From Burkholderia sp. BCC0322 (GTDB lineage: Bacteria > Pseudomonadota > Gammaproteobacteria > Burkholderiales > Burkholderiaceae), in NCBI RefSeq assembly GCF_902833045.1, contig NZ_CADFDU010000003.1, positions 62,001-126,000 on the forward strand: a stretch of 64,000 bases of DNA, written 5' to 3'. The position numbers and the translations under genes are program-made. The notes beneath the pieces were generated by a model. The model searched no databases, was not told where the DNA came from, and was given only the letters and a program-made list of their open reading frames with translations. Shown here one piece after another: positions 29,571 through 40,526 of the stretch (position 1 is the stretch's first letter; the number at the start of each line of letters is the position of its first letter).

Positions 29571-30692
29571 ATGAACGTAGGTCTCGTAGGTTGGCGCGGC
29601 ATGGTCGGCAGCGTCCTGATGCAGCGCATGCAGGAAGAGGGCGATTTCGACCTGATCGAACCGGTGTTTTTCAGCACCAGCAACACGGGCGGCAAAGCGC
29701 CGTCGTTCGCGAAAAACGAGACTACGCTCAAGGATGCGACCAACGTCGACGAGCTGAAGAAGTGCGACGTGATCATCACGTGCCAGGGCGGCGACTACAC
29801 GAACGACGTGTTCCCGAAGCTGCGCGCGGCCGGCTGGAACGGTTACTGGATCGATGCGGCATCGTCGCTGCGGATGAAGGACGACGCGGTCATCATCCTC
29901 GATCCGGTCAACCTCGACGTGATCAAGGATGCGCTCGTCAAGGGCACGAAGAACTTCATCGGCGGCAACTGCACGGTCAGCCTGATGCTGATGGCGCTCG
30001 GCGGCCTGTTCCGCGAGAACCTCGTCGACTGGATGACGGCGATGACCTACCAGGCCGCATCGGGCGCGGGCGCGCAGAACATGCGCGAGCTGCTGTCGCA
30101 GATGGGTACGCTGAACGGCGCGGTTCAGGCGCAACTCGCCGATCCGGCTTCCGCTATCCTCGATATCGACCGCCGCGTGCTGGCCGCGATGAACAGCGAT
30201 GCGATGCCGACCAGCCACTTCGGCGTGCCGCTCGCGGGCTCGCTGATTCCGTGGATCGACAAGGATCTCGGCAACGGGATGTCGAAGGAAGAGTGGAAGG
30301 GCGGCGCGGAAACCAACAAGATTCTCGGCAAGCCGGCCATGGGCGAGCCGGGTTCGATCCCGGTCGACGGCCTGTGCGTGCGGATCGGCGCGATGCGCTG
30401 TCACTCGCAGGCGCTGACGATCAAGCTGAACAAGGACGTGCCGCTCGACGAGATCAACGGCATCCTCGCATCGGCGAACGACTGGGTGAAGGTCGTGCCG
30501 AACGAGCGTGAAGCGTCGATGCGCGACCTGTCGCCGGCGAACGTCACGGGCACGCTGACGGTGCCGGTCGGCCGCCTGCGCAAGCTCGCGATGGGCGGTG
30601 AATACCTGTCGGCGTTCACGGTCGGCGACCAGCTGCTGTGGGGCGCGGCCGAGCCGCTGCGCCGCATGCTGCGCATCCTGCTCGACAAGTAA
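29571..30692 (+). CDS. asd: Aspartate-semialdehyde dehydrogenase
   Basis: NADPH-dependent reduction of aspartyl phosphate to the semialdehyde, the branch point to Lys, Met, Thr, Ile and diaminopimelate. The 373-aa protein has [20 protein letters not shown], the catalytic Cys134 in [12 protein letters not shown] and the Gram-negative-type C-terminus. I start at ATG 29571, which follows AAAGGG; the longer frame is not conserved-looking. The terminator at 30740 follows. Confidence 0.97.
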   Translation: MNVGLVGWRGMVGSVLMQRMQEEGDFDLIEPVFFSTSNTGGKAPSFAKNETTLKDATNVDELKKCDVIITCQGGDYTNDVFPKLRAAGWNGYWIDAASSLRMKDDAVIILDPVNLDVIKDALVKGTKNFIGGNCTVSLMLMALGGLFRENLVDWMTAMTYQAASGAGAQNMRELLSQMGTLNGAVQAQLADPASAILDIDRRVLAAMNSDAMPTSHFGVPLAGSLIPWIDKDLGNGMSKEEWKGGAETNKILGKPAMGEPGSIPVDGLCVRIGAMRCHSQALTIKLNKDVPLDEINGILASANDWVKVVPNEREASMRDLSPANVTGTLTVPVGRLRKLAMGGEYLSAFTVGDQLLWGAAEPLRRMLRILLDK

Positions 30693-30739
30693 GCGGGATA
30701 ACCGGCCCGCGATACGCGGGCCCGCGGTGCACAAGATCG

Positions 30740-30787
30740 CGCGCCGCGTCGGCCTTGACGATATCAAGGCTGGCGCGGCGCGTTTTT
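30740..30787 (+). terminator. Strong Rho-independent terminator after asd
   Basis: A 19-bp stem (30740-30758 with 30764-30782, two G-T pairs) with a 5-nt loop is followed by five T residues. It closes the asd unit and lies just outside the end of the convergent flgE copy. Confidence 0.93.
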
Positions 30788-30797
30788 CATGCGCGGG

Positions 30798-32042
30798 TCA
30801 GCGCATGTTCAGGAGCGTCTGGTCGACGGTCTGCTGGGTCTTGATCGTCTGCGCATTGGCCTGGTAGTCGCGCTGCGCCTTGATCAGGTTCACGAGCTCG
30901 GATGTCAGGTCGACGTTCGAGTTTTCCAGCGCGCTCCCCTGCAGCGTGCCGTGGTTCGTGCTGCCCGGCGCGGAGATCTGCGGCACACCCGACGCGGCGG
31001 TTTCCACATACTGATTGCCGCCGATGTTCTCGAGCCCGTTCGGGTTGTTGAAATTCGCGAGCGCGATCAGGCCGAGCACCGCGCTCTGGCCGTTCGAGTA
31101 ATTGCCGGTGAGCTTGCCGTCGGTGCCGATCGAGAACGTCGTCAGCGTGCCGCTCGCGAAGCCGTCCTGTGCGAGATTGTTCACGCCGCTTTTTCCGCCG
31201 AACTGCGTCGTGCCGCTCAGGTCGAGCGTCAGGTTCTGCGGATTGGCGCCGCCCGACGCGTTGGGGATCGAGAACGCGAACTGGCCGAGGCTCGGCGTCG
31301 GCTGGCCGGTTGCGGCCGATGTCGTCGAGCTGATCCGGCCCGACGCGTCGAAGGTGACGGTGCCGAGATTCGTCGGCGTCTGGCCTTGCACGCCCGCGTA
31401 GGCCTGCCAGGCGCCGGCCGCGTTCTTCGTGAAATACATCGAGACCTGTTGCGCGCCGCCGAGCGTGTCGTACACCTGAATTGACGAATTGTAGTTGTAC
31501 GTGGTGTTGTCGCCCGCGTTGAACGGCGTCTTGGCCGGCACCTTGTCCTGCGAGTTCAGGTTGAACTGGCCGGTGATCTTCGTCGTCGCCTGCGGCGAGA
31601 TGTTGCTGGTCGGTGCCTGCAGCGGCACGGTCGCCGCGGTGTTGATGACGCCGCCCGGGCCTGCCGCATAGCCCATCAGGTTGCGGTTTTGCGCGTCGAC
31701 GATGGCGCCGCTCTTGTCGCGGTGGAATACGCCGTCGCGCGAGTACGTCGTCACGCCGTTGTTCGACATCTGGAAGAAGCCGTTGCCGTTGATCGCGATG
31801 TCGAGCGACGACTTCGTCGTGTTGATCGTCCCCTGGCCGAATTGTTGCTGCACCGATGCGAGCCGCGTGCCGATGCCGATCTGCGTGTTGGTCGACGTCG
31901 CGACCGAATTCGCGTACATGTCGGCGAAGTTCGCGCGACCCTGCTTGAAGCCAACCGTGTTTGCGTTTGCGATGTTGTTGCCGATCACGTCGAGATGGTT
32001 CGCCGCGCCGGCCAACCCGCTCAAACCCTGTTGATAGCCCAT
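30798..32042 (-). CDS. flgE: Flagellar hook protein FlgE, orphan copy
   Basis: A 414-aa axial flagellar protein. The N-terminus reads MGYQQGLSGLAGAANHLDVIGNNIANANTVGF in sequence blocks typical of rod/hook proteins; the middle is Asn/Thr/Gly-rich; the C-terminus NSNVDLTSELVNLIKAQRDYQANAQTIKT is the matching coiled-coil. No other flagellar gene is nearby: it lies inverted between asd and fimV, so it is an isolated hook paralogue. I start at ATG 32042; the 22 residues upstream are not FlgE-like. I see no sigma-28 promoter before it. Confidence 0.9.
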   Translation of the reverse strand: MGYQQGLSGLAGAANHLDVIGNNIANANTVGFKQGRANFADMYANSVATSTNTQIGIGTRLASVQQQFGQGTINTTKSSLDIAINGNGFFQMSNNGVTTYSRDGVFHRDKSGAIVDAQNRNLMGYAAGPGGVINTAATVPLQAPTSNISPQATTKITGQFNLNSQDKVPAKTPFNAGDNTTYNYNSSIQVYDTLGGAQQVSMYFTKNAAGAWQAYAGVQGQTPTNLGTVTFDASGRISSTTSAATGQPTPSLGQFAFSIPNASGGANPQNLTLDLSGTTQFGGKSGVNNLAQDGFASGTLTTFSIGTDGKLTGNYSNGQSAVLGLIALANFNNPNGLENIGGNQYVETAASGVPQISAPGSTNHGTLQGSALENSNVDLTSELVNLIKAQRDYQANAQTIKTQQTVDQTLLNMR

Positions 32043-32074
32043 GTTCGATCCCCGTAACGAGCTGGTGAGTAAAT

Positions 32075-32090
32075 GCAGTCGTGCGACTGC
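32075..32090. repeat. Inverted repeat in the flgE upstream region
   Basis: GCAGTCG and CGACTGC flank a 2-bp spacer, 32 bp upstream of the flgE ATG. It could be an operator or an RNA stem in the flgE 5' leader. Confidence 0.4.
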
Positions 32091-32276
32091 GCGATGCCTC
32101 CCTGGCACCTCACGGCGTCAGCCAGGCCGACCGCGTTCCCGCTTTTCCGGCGGGTGCGGGCGCGATGGTCGAACTGCGCCGATTCTTGTTTGAAGATGAT
32201 CCTAGCGACGGCAATTATTTGATCTGTGTAATTTTGTGTAATGTAATTGAATTGCTTTCGAAATGATCGTTTTCGT

Positions 32277-32453
32277 ATGAGTAATTACGCGGGGGTGAGG
32301 CTGAAGAGCCTTGTGGGGCGGAGGTTTTGCGGCGAAAGTATTCAAATTGACGATAAGAAAGGGAAATTGGCCTCTTATCGATCAATTGAAATTTATTTGA
32401 ATGGGAGGGTGGTTGGCTGGATTTATTTTGATTGGCGCTTGTTGTTCCATTAA
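32277..32453 (+). CDS. Small protein of unknown function in an AT-rich patch
   Basis: A 58-residue frame (MSNYAGVRLKSL... to ...YFDWRLLFH) in a region much richer in A and T than the rest of the window (about 32190-32480). Codon use is unlike neighbours (many ATT, TTT, TTG, AAA, GGG). The sequence looks protein-like, alternating charged and aromatic residues, but I do not recognise it. There is no clear ribosome site. A hairpin with a T7 tract 110 bp downstream is compatible with a rightward transcript. It may be a transferred remnant. Confidence 0.35.
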   Translation: MSNYAGVRLKSLVGRRFCGESIQIDDKKGKLASYRSIEIYLNGRVVGWIYFDWRLLFH

Positions 32454-32564
32454 CGGCAGGCGGCGCGAATTATTGAACAAACGTAGCTGATTCCCCGGCC
32501 GTGCCACTGCGTCGGGCCCGGGTCGTGCGAACCGCACCGTTGAGCGAGAAAAGGCTGCGACATG

Positions 32565-32597
32565 CGTTCGGGATGCGATGCGGCCGGACGTTTTTTT
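32565..32597 (+). terminator. Terminator-like hairpin in the flgE-fimV gap
   Basis: Arms 32565-32571 and 32584-32590 make a 7-bp stem (one G-T pair) followed by seven T residues. It faces right and would end any transcript from the AT-rich small frame before fimV. Confidence 0.6.
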
Positions 32598-32631
32598 CAT
32601 CCGTGACGGACATGCTTCCGATCGATCGACG

Positions 32632-32651
32632 GCGCACGCTGCAGCGTGCGC
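32632..32651. repeat. Perfect 20-bp palindrome upstream of fimV
   Basis: The 20 bases are identical to their reverse complement (half-site GCGCACGCTG). It lies about 240 bp before the fimV ATG. It could be a regulator site or a structured leader; nothing ties it to a known protein. The rest of the 32454-32890 gap shows no gene. Confidence 0.5.
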
Positions 32652-32890
32652 ACTCGGGCGTCAACGCGGCCCGATCTCGGGACGCACCGACGCGTGCTCA
32701 CGATCGGTTGCACCCGTCGGCGACGAATTCGGCCCGAACCCGATCGCGTGAAGTAAACTATGCGGCTACGACGCACAGACCCGCCGAAAGCGTCGCGTTC
32801 CACGCGACGCTTTTGCATTTCTGCGGCAACTTTATTGACGCTTTCAACCGCGAAACCGAGCCGCGCCTGCGCGCGGCGATAGAGCCAACG

Positions 32891-35005
32891 ATGTCCCGAA
32901 TTTCCTTGTTTCCGCGTCAGTCCCGTTTGTCGCGCGCCGTGCGTGGCGCGCTGGCGATCCTGGCGCTCGGCGCAACCGCATCGGCCTGGGCCGCCGGCAC
33001 CGACGAACTGCCGGCGTCCGCTGCCGGCGGCGCAGTGCCGCTTACCGTGACGGTCCAGCCGGGCCAGTCGCTGAACGACATCGCGAAAGCGGCCACGCAG
33101 TCGCGCGATCCCGGCGTGCTCGCGCGCGCCGGCCGCGCCTTGTTCGATGCCAATCCGCAAGCATTCATGAAGCACGACGCGAGCCGCCTGAAGGTCGGCG
33201 CGACGCTGACCGTGCCGTCGCTCGACGCGACAGGCGCGGCACTCGTGCCTGCAGGTGCATCCGCAGCGTCCGGTGCGGCGGCAGCGTCCGCGCCCGCCGC
33301 CGCGTCGGGCGGCACGGCAGTTTCGCAGCATGGCGCGTCCGCACCGCATCCGGGGTCGACCGTGCACTCCGCGCCGGTGGCGCCCGCCGCGCATGCGGCT
33401 CCTGTCAGCGGTGCGAGCGTAGCGACGGCTGCTGGCGCGTCGGCATCGGTCGGCGCTTCGGCTGCACACGGCGCATCGGCTGTCGAAAGCATGCAGCCGG
33501 CGGCGTCCGTTGCCGGTGCAAGCGGGCCGCATGTGTGGAGCGGCACGATCCAGTCGGCGCCATCGTCCGCGAGCGGTGTCGCAATCCCGCTTGCGCCGGG
33601 CAGCCAGGTTTCCGGCATGAACGCACCGGCCGGCGCGGCACCTGTCACAGCCGCGTCGCAGCCGCGGCCGTCGAGCCTTCAGCAACTGCTGGCGCTGAAG
33701 AACCGGGTGCTGATGGAGTTGCAGAAGCACGGTATCGGCAAGCCGGCCCCGGCGAACGGCGTTACGCCGGCGCCGGCCCCGGCACCTGCCGCGCCGCGTC
33801 CGGCCGCAAGCGACGCGGGCGCGTCCGCTGCCGCGCCGATCACAGGCGAAGCGGCGTCAGGCGTGGCTGCCGGCGCAGTGCAGCCGGCATCGGTATCGGC
33901 GCCTGCGCAATCGGCCGCGCCGGTCGTGGCACCGGCACGCAGTCACGAGCAGATGGACTGGCGTCCGGCCGCGGTGGCCGGTGCGGCCGTCATCGTCCTC
34001 GCGGCAGGTTTCGCGTGGCGCAAGCGCCGGAAAGGCCGTCGCACGGAAGAGACGGGTGCCGGTGCGCCGGCTGCACCGGTCGCAGCGAGCGGTGCAGCGG
34101 CTACGGCGGCTGAAGCCGAAGCCGCGCCGTCCGTCGAACCGGAGTTGCCGATCCGGCCCGAGATGCCGGTCGCACGCGATGCAGCTTCCGACTTGAGCCT
34201 TGCCGCGGCGACTGCCGCAGCGGCGGAGACGGTCGAGACGCCGGATACGGATGTATCGCCGGCGCCGGAAGAAGCGGCGCCCCACGGCGAGCAGCCCGAA
34301 TTGCCGACCGCGCGCGCTGCGGAGCCTCCCGCGAGCGAGGCGGCTCCGGCTCCGAGCGTAGCCGAGCCGGAAGAGCACGTCGCTGCCGAAAAGCCGGCGG
34401 AAAAGCTTGCCGAGACACCGGCCGCACCCGCGGCTGCCGAAGCGCAGCACGCGGCGCTGATGCAGAACGCGATCAGCGCGCTCAACAGCCTCGACATGCC
34501 GTTGCCGCCGCGCATGCCGGACGAGCTGTCGCTGGCGGCGGATGAGCCGGCTGCGCAAGCAGGGCAGTCCGACACCGGCAAAATCGCAACTAACGGTCAA
34601 GCCGCGCAGCACCTGCCAGTTGACTCGAACGATCCGGCCCCGGAACATCCGGCCGACCAGGACGACGAGTTCGATTGGGATCCGGACGCAGCGACGCCTG
34701 CGAGCCAAGCGGGCAGCCCGATTGCGACGTCGCCGCTGCCGCCGCTCGGTGGCGCGCACTTCGGCGCGCTGAAGCTCGATTTCGATCTCGACCTGCCGTC
34801 CGCGCCGGGCGCTGCGTTGCCGGCCCTGACGCCGGACGAGCTTGCCCGCATCGCGCGGAACAAACTCGACCTCGCGTCCGAGTACGTCGAGCTGGGCGAC
34901 CTGTCCGGTGCGCGGACGCTGCTGCAGGAAGTGGTCGACGCGAACGACATTGCGACGCGCGACGATGCGCGTGCGCTGCTCGCGAAACTGGCGGACGAGG
35001 CGTGA
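32891..35005 (+). CDS. fimV: FimV/HubP-family polar organiser protein
   Basis: A 704-aa inner-membrane protein. It has a long signal peptide (cleavage near AWA-AG, residue 34) and a periplasmic LysM-like domain ([18 protein letters not shown], about 48-115). Long Ala/Pro/Ser-rich linkers follow, then one transmembrane helix ([17 protein letters not shown], about 360) and an acidic cytoplasmic region. The C-terminal FimV domain ([19 protein letters not shown]) resembles a TPR pair. FimV/HubP proteins mark cell poles for type IV pili and flagella. Its stop overlaps the truA start by one base. Placement next to asd and truA is conserved in many proteobacteria. Confidence 0.88.
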   Translation: MSRISLFPRQSRLSRAVRGALAILALGATASAWAAGTDELPASAAGGAVPLTVTVQPGQSLNDIAKAATQSRDPGVLARAGRALFDANPQAFMKHDASRLKVGATLTVPSLDATGAALVPAGASAASGAAAASAPAAASGGTAVSQHGASAPHPGSTVHSAPVAPAAHAAPVSGASVATAAGASASVGASAAHGASAVESMQPAASVAGASGPHVWSGTIQSAPSSASGVAIPLAPGSQVSGMNAPAGAAPVTAASQPRPSSLQQLLALKNRVLMELQKHGIGKPAPANGVTPAPAPAPAAPRPAASDAGASAAAPITGEAASGVAAGAVQPASVSAPAQSAAPVVAPARSHEQMDWRPAAVAGAAVIVLAAGFAWRKRRKGRRTEETGAGAPAAPVAASGAAATAAEAEAAPSVEPELPIRPEMPVARDAASDLSLAAATAAAAETVETPDTDVSPAPEEAAPHGEQPELPTARAAEPPASEAAPAPSVAEPEEHVAAEKPAEKLAETPAAPAAAEAQHAALMQNAISALNSLDMPLPPRMPDELSLAADEPAAQAGQSDTGKIATNGQAAQHLPVDSNDPAPEHPADQDDEFDWDPDAATPASQAGSPIATSPLPPLGGAHFGALKLDFDLDLPSAPGAALPALTPDELARIARNKLDLASEYVELGDLSGARTLLQEVVDANDIATRDDARALLAKLADEA

Positions 35006-35817
35006 TGCGGATCGCGCTCGGCATTCAGTACGACGGCGCGGCGTTCTGCGGCTGGCAGGCGCAGCCGCACGGCAAGACCGTGCAGGATCGTCTCGAGCAC
35101 GCACTGGCCGAGTTCGCGCGCGTGCCGCTGCATACGACGGTGGCCGGGCGGACCGACACGGGCGTGCACGGGCTCGGGCAGGTCGTGCACTTCGATACCG
35201 ATCTCGATCGCGAGGTTTTCTCGTGGGTGCGCGGCACCAACGCGTTCCTGCCGCCGACCGTGGCGGTGCAATGGGCGAAGCCGATGCCGGACACGTTCCA
35301 TGCACGTTTCTCGGCATTCGAACGCACGTATTACTACGCGCTCTACGTGCACCCCGTGCGCTCGCCGATGCTCGCGGGGCGTGCCGGGTGGATTCATACG
35401 CCGCTCGACGACGACGCGATGCGCGCCGCCGCCGCGCACCTGATCGGCGAGCACGATTTCTCGTCGTTCCGGTCGTCGGAATGCCAGTCGAAGACGCCGG
35501 TCAAACACCTGTACCAGATCGACGTGCGGCGCGTGGCCCATTTCGTTCATTTCCGGTTCCGCGCCAACGCGTTCCTGCACCATATGGTGCGCAACCTGAT
35601 GGGCTGCCTCGTCGCGGTCGGGCGCGGCCGCTATCCGGCCGACTGGCTCGCCGACGTGCTGGCCGGGCGCGACCGCAATCTCGCGGCGCCCACATTCATG
35701 GCCGACGGGCTGTATCTCGCCCATGTCGGCTACCCGGCGGAATTCGCCGTCCCGCCCGCGCAGCTCGGCAGTGTGCCGTGGAGCAGCGTCTGGGCCGATC
35801 TGGACCCGCAATCATGA
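35005..35817 (+). CDS. truA: tRNA pseudouridine(38-40) synthase
   Basis: Makes pseudouridine at positions 38-40 of tRNA anticodon stems. The 270-aa protein has the catalytic Asp51 in [17 protein letters not shown]. The ATG overlaps the fimV stop (TGATG) and the gene's own stop overlaps trpF (ATGA), so the three are translationally coupled. The longer open frame upstream is only the fimV region read in another frame. Confidence 0.97.
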   Translation: MRIALGIQYDGAAFCGWQAQPHGKTVQDRLEHALAEFARVPLHTTVAGRTDTGVHGLGQVVHFDTDLDREVFSWVRGTNAFLPPTVAVQWAKPMPDTFHARFSAFERTYYYALYVHPVRSPMLAGRAGWIHTPLDDDAMRAAAAHLIGEHDFSSFRSSECQSKTPVKHLYQIDVRRVAHFVHFRFRANAFLHHMVRNLMGCLVAVGRGRYPADWLADVLAGRDRNLAAPTFMADGLYLAHVGYPAEFAVPPAQLGSVPWSSVWADLDPQS

Positions 35818-36515
35818 CGGATCACGCCGTGTCTCCCTCGACTTCCGCCGCGGCCGGCCTGCCGCCGCGCACCCGCATCAAGCTGTGCGGGCTGTCGCGC
35901 CCCGAGGACGTGCTGCACGCGGCCGCGCTCGGTGCCGATGCGATCGGCCTCGTGTTCTACCCGAAGAGCCCGCGTGCGGTATCGATCGCGCAGGCGGCCG
36001 AGTTGGCGCGCCTCGCGCCGCCGTTCGTGTCGGTGGTCGGGTTGTTCGTGAACGCGACCGAGGCCGAGATCGAGGCCGTCGTACGCGACGTGCCGCTCAC
36101 GCTGCTGCAGTTCCATGGCGACGAGACGCCCGAGCAGTGCGATGCGCTCGGCCGCGCGGCGCGCCTGCCGTGGCTGCGCGCGGTGCGCGTGGGCCCCTCG
36201 ACGCAATCGGCCGATTTGGTAGAATCGGGTCTTCGTTATTCGAAAGCGCGCGGCCTCCTGTTCGACACCCTGGTGCCGGATTACGGTGGTAGCGGCAAGG
36301 TCTTCGATTGGTCTCTTATTCCCGCAGAGCTCGCGCATCGGGCCGTTTTGAGTGGTGGCTTGAGCGCGCAAAACGTCGGTGATGCGATTCGCCAGTTGCG
36401 CCCGTTTGCTGTCGATGTCTCGAGTGGCATCGAAGTGGAGGGCGCGAAGGGCGTGAAGGATCACGCCCGGATGGCGGCGTTCGTACGCGCGGTGCGCGAA
36501 GCGGACGCCGGGTGA
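35814..36515 (+). CDS. trpF: Phosphoribosylanthranilate isomerase
   Basis: Third step after anthranilate in tryptophan synthesis: an Amadori rearrangement on a TIM barrel. The 233-aa protein has the catalytic Cys in [20 protein letters not shown], the catalytic Asp in [19 protein letters not shown], and the phosphate-binding [16 protein letters not shown] 20-residue Ser/Ala/Pro-rich N-terminal stretch precedes the barrel. The start overlaps the truA stop. Confidence 0.96.
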   Translation: MTDHAVSPSTSAAAGLPPRTRIKLCGLSRPEDVLHAAALGADAIGLVFYPKSPRAVSIAQAAELARLAPPFVSVVGLFVNATEAEIEAVVRDVPLTLLQFHGDETPEQCDALGRAARLPWLRAVRVGPSTQSADLVESGLRYSKARGLLFDTLVPDYGGSGKVFDWSLIPAELAHRAVLSGGLSAQNVGDAIRQLRPFAVDVSSGIEVEGAKGVKDHARMAAFVRAVREADAG

Positions 36516-36570
36516 TGCAAGCCGGTGCGGCCCCGACAGCGGGGCCCGCCGACCGATCGAGAGAGACACC

Positions 36571-37764
36571 ATGTACAACCTTCCTGATGATCGTGGCCAC
36601 TTCGGCCCTTACGGCGGCACGTTCGTCGCCGAGACGCTGATTCACGCGCTGGACGAACTGCGCGCGGCGTATGAAAAATTCCAGAACGATCCCGATTTCG
36701 TCGCCGAATTCGAGCGCGAGCTGAAGCATTTCGTCGGCCGCCCGTCGCCGATCTATCACGCGCAGCGCTGGAGCGAGATGCTCGGCGGCGCGCAGATCTA
36801 CCTGAAGCGCGAAGACCTGAACCACACGGGCGCGCACAAGATCAACAACGTGATCGGCCAGGCGCTGCTCGCGAAGCGCATGGGCAAGAAGCGCGTGATT
36901 GCCGAGACGGGCGCCGGCCAGCACGGCGTCGCGACCGCGACGATCTGCGCCCGCTTCGGGATGGAGTGCGTCGTCTACATGGGTTCGGAAGACGTGCGCC
37001 GCCAGGCCGCGAACGTCTACCGGATGAAGCTGCTTGGAGCGACGGTCGTGCCGGTCGAATCGGGTTCGCGCACGCTGAAGGACGCGCTGAACGAAGCGAT
37101 GCGCGATTGGGTCACGAACATCGAGAACACGTTCTACATCATCGGCACGGTCGCGGGCCCGCACCCGTACCCGATGATGGTGCGCGACTTCCAGCGCGTG
37201 ATCGGCGACGAGTGCAAGGTGCAGATGCCCGAACTCGCCGGCCGGCAGCCTGACGCGGTGATCGCCTGCGTGGGCGGCGGTTCGAACGCGATGGGCATCT
37301 TCTATCCGTACATCGACGACAAGTCGGTGCAACTGATCGGCGTCGAAGCAGCCGGCGACGGCATCGACACGGGGCATCACGCGGCGTCGCTGATCGCCGG
37401 CAGCCCGGGCGTGCTGCACGGCAATCGCACTTATCTGCTGCAGGACGACAACGGCCAGATCATCGAGACGCATTCGGTGTCGGCGGGCCTCGACTATCCG
37501 GGCGTCGGCCCCGAGCACGCGTGGCTGAAGGACAGCGGCCGTGCGCAGTACGTCGGCATCACCGACGAGGAAGCGCTGAAGGCGTTCCACGACTGCTGCC
37601 GGATCGAGGGGATCATTCCCGCGCTCGAGTCGAGCCACGCGATCGCATATGGCGTGAAGCTCGCACCGACGTTGCCGAAGGACAAGATCCTGCTCGTCAA
37701 CCTGTCGGGCCGTGGCGACAAGGACATGCACACGGTCGCCGAGCGATCGGGCATCGAGCTCTGA
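36571..37764 (+). CDS. trpB: Tryptophan synthase beta chain
   Basis: PLP enzyme that joins indole to serine. The 397-aa protein carries the PLP lysine in [10 protein letters not shown] (Lys90) and the phosphate-binding [10 protein letters not shown]. It lies 55 bp after trpF and is split from trpA by a DNA methylase gene, an unusual interruption of a normally tight trpBA pair. Confidence 0.98.
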   Translation: MYNLPDDRGHFGPYGGTFVAETLIHALDELRAAYEKFQNDPDFVAEFERELKHFVGRPSPIYHAQRWSEMLGGAQIYLKREDLNHTGAHKINNVIGQALLAKRMGKKRVIAETGAGQHGVATATICARFGMECVVYMGSEDVRRQAANVYRMKLLGATVVPVESGSRTLKDALNEAMRDWVTNIENTFYIIGTVAGPHPYPMMVRDFQRVIGDECKVQMPELAGRQPDAVIACVGGGSNAMGIFYPYIDDKSVQLIGVEAAGDGIDTGHHAASLIAGSPGVLHGNRTYLLQDDNGQIIETHSVSAGLDYPGVGPEHAWLKDSGRAQYVGITDEEALKAFHDCCRIEGIIPALESSHAIAYGVKLAPTLPKDKILLVNLSGRGDKDMHTVAERSGIEL

Positions 37765-37773
37765 CCCCGACCG

Positions 37774-38625
37774 ATGCGTGACCTGATCGAAGAACCGGGC
37801 GGCGGTGCCGCGAGCGAGGCGGGGGCGGTTCAGCCCGCCGCTGCCGTGCCGCGCGCGCTGCCGTCCGGTATCGAATTGCACAACCGCGATTTCCTGACCC
37901 ATGCCGCGCATCTGCCGGACGCGTCGATCGACCTGATCGTCGCCGATCCGCCGTACGGGCTCGGCAAGGACTACGGCAACGACTCGGACAAGCGTTCGGG
38001 CGACGACTTCCTCGCGTGGACGCGCGAGTGGCTCGAGCTCGCGATTCCGAAGCTGAAGTCGAGCGGGTCGATGTACATCTTCTGCACGTGGCAGTACGCG
38101 CCGGAAATCTTCAGTTTCCTGAAGACGCAGCTCACGATGGTCAACGAGATCATATGGGACCGGCGCGTGCCGAGCATGGGCGGCACGACGCGCCGTTTCA
38201 CGTCGGTGCACGACAACATCGGCTTTTTCGCGGTTTCCAAGGCGTATTACTTCGATCTCGATCCGGTCCGCATCCCGTACGACGCCGACACGAAGAAGGC
38301 CCGCTCGCGCAAGCTGTTCGAAGGCAGCAAGTGGCTGGAGATGGGCTACAACCCGAAGGACGTCTGGTCGGTCTCGCGCCTGCACCGGCAGCACGCGGAG
38401 CGCGTCGATCATCCGACCCAGAAGCCGCTGGAAATCATCGAGCGGATGGTGCTCGCAAGCTGCCCGCCGGGCGGCCGCGTGCTCGATCCGTTCATGGGCA
38501 GCGGCACGACCGCGGTGGCCTGCGCACGGCAGGGGCGCGACTTCGTAGGCTACGAGATCAACGAAAGCTATTGTGCGATCGCGCACGAGCGTGTGAACGC
38601 GCTCGCTGCGCCGGTGTGCGCGTGA
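37774..38625 (+). CDS. Orphan adenine/cytosine-N4 DNA methyltransferase (beta class)
   Basis: A 283-aa SAM-dependent DNA methylase. The catalytic motif IV DPPYGLG (about residues 58-64) precedes the SAM-binding motif [15 protein letters not shown] (about 239-252), the beta-class order; [13 protein letters not shown] is motif X. There is no restriction gene nearby. It starts nine bases after trpB and ends 46 bases before trpA, inside the operon. I recall that a B. cenocepacia methylase from this locus was deleted and shown to affect gene expression, with a GTWWAC-type target, but I cannot verify that here. Confidence 0.93.
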   Translation: MRDLIEEPGGGAASEAGAVQPAAAVPRALPSGIELHNRDFLTHAAHLPDASIDLIVADPPYGLGKDYGNDSDKRSGDDFLAWTREWLELAIPKLKSSGSMYIFCTWQYAPEIFSFLKTQLTMVNEIIWDRRVPSMGGTTRRFTSVHDNIGFFAVSKAYYFDLDPVRIPYDADTKKARSRKLFEGSKWLEMGYNPKDVWSVSRLHRQHAERVDHPTQKPLEIIERMVLASCPPGGRVLDPFMGSGTTAVACARQGRDFVGYEINESYCAIAHERVNALAAPVCA

Positions 38626-38671
38626 ATCGCGCCGCCGCATCGTCGAACGCAACGCATCCAGGAAAATTGCC

Positions 38672-39487
38672 ATGTCCCGTATTCAGCAGACCTTCGCCGC
38701 GCTCGCCGAACAAGGCCGTAAGGGCCTGATCCCGTTCATCACGGCCGGCGACCCCGATCCGGCCAAAACCGTCGAATTCATGCACGCGCTCGCCGAAGGC
38801 GGCGCGGACGTGATCGAACTCGGCGTGCCGTTCTCGGACCCGATGGCCGACGGCCCCGTGATCCAGCGCTCGTCGGAACGCGCACTCGCGCGCGGCGTCA
38901 CGCTCAAGAGCGTGCTCGCCGACGTGAAGCGCTTTCGCGAAACCGACCCCAAAACCCCCGTCGTGCTGATGGGCTATGCGAACCCGATCGAGCGGATGGG
39001 CGTCGACGCGTTCGCGGCCGAAGCGCAGGCGGCCGGGGTCGACGGCGTGCTCGTCGTCGACTATCCGCCGGAAGAGGCGGGCGTGTTCGCCGAGAAAATG
39101 CGTGCCGCGCAGATCGATCCGATCTTCCTGCTCGCGCCCACGTCGACCGACGAACGCATCGCCGACGTCGGCAAGATCGCGAGCGGCTACGTGTATTACG
39201 TGTCGCTCAAGGGCGTGACCGGTGCGGGAAATCTGGATGTTTCGAGCATTGCGGGTAAAATCCCGGCCATCAAGTCGCGCGTGCCGGTTCCGGTAGGCGT
39301 CGGCTTCGGCATCCGCGATGCCGAAACGGCGCGCGCGGTGGCCGAAGTGTCGGACGCCGTCGTGATCGGCAGTCGCCTCGTGCAGCTGCTTGAAAGCGCC
39401 GCGCCGGAAGGCGCCGCCGCCGCGCTGAAGGCATTCATCGCCGAGCTGCGCGCCGCGCTGGACGGCGCGGGCAAGACGGCGCGATAA
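38672..39487 (+). CDS. trpA: Tryptophan synthase alpha chain
   Basis: Cleaves indole-3-glycerol phosphate to indole and glyceraldehyde-3-phosphate, channelling indole to TrpB. The 271-aa TIM barrel has [12 protein letters not shown], the catalytic Glu and Asp in [16 protein letters not shown] and the phosphate site GVGFGIRD. It follows the methylase and precedes accD by 64 bp. Confidence 0.98.
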   Translation: MSRIQQTFAALAEQGRKGLIPFITAGDPDPAKTVEFMHALAEGGADVIELGVPFSDPMADGPVIQRSSERALARGVTLKSVLADVKRFRETDPKTPVVLMGYANPIERMGVDAFAAEAQAAGVDGVLVVDYPPEEAGVFAEKMRAAQIDPIFLLAPTSTDERIADVGKIASGYVYYVSLKGVTGAGNLDVSSIAGKIPAIKSRVPVPVGVGFGIRDAETARAVAEVSDAVVIGSRLVQLLESAAPEGAAAALKAFIAELRAALDGAGKTAR

Positions 39488-39551
39488 ACACAACACAGGA
39501 AGCGGGAACGGGCCACGCGGCCCGGCCCGCCACGGAACAGGAAACCATACG

Positions 39552-40424
<873 letters not shown>

Positions 40425-40446
40425 CCGGCGAGAGGTTGTGAACACT

Positions 40447-40492
40447 GCGCGTCGCCTGGCTTCAGCGCCAGGCGGCGCGCTTCGTTTTTTTT
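40447..40492 (+). terminator. Rho-independent terminator after accD
   Basis: A 14-bp stem (40447-40460 with 40467-40480, one G-T pair), a 6-nt loop and a tract of eight T residues (40485-40492). It separates accD from folC. Confidence 0.92.
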
Positions 40493-40526
40493 GGCGTAGT
40501 GGCGGTCCCGATCCAGATTTGAACCG

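Noticed and set aside
36316-38673. 785-codon minus-strand frame opposite trpB and the methylase gene
   Set aside because: Spans two real genes and their junction on the other strand, low-complexity, no start signal.
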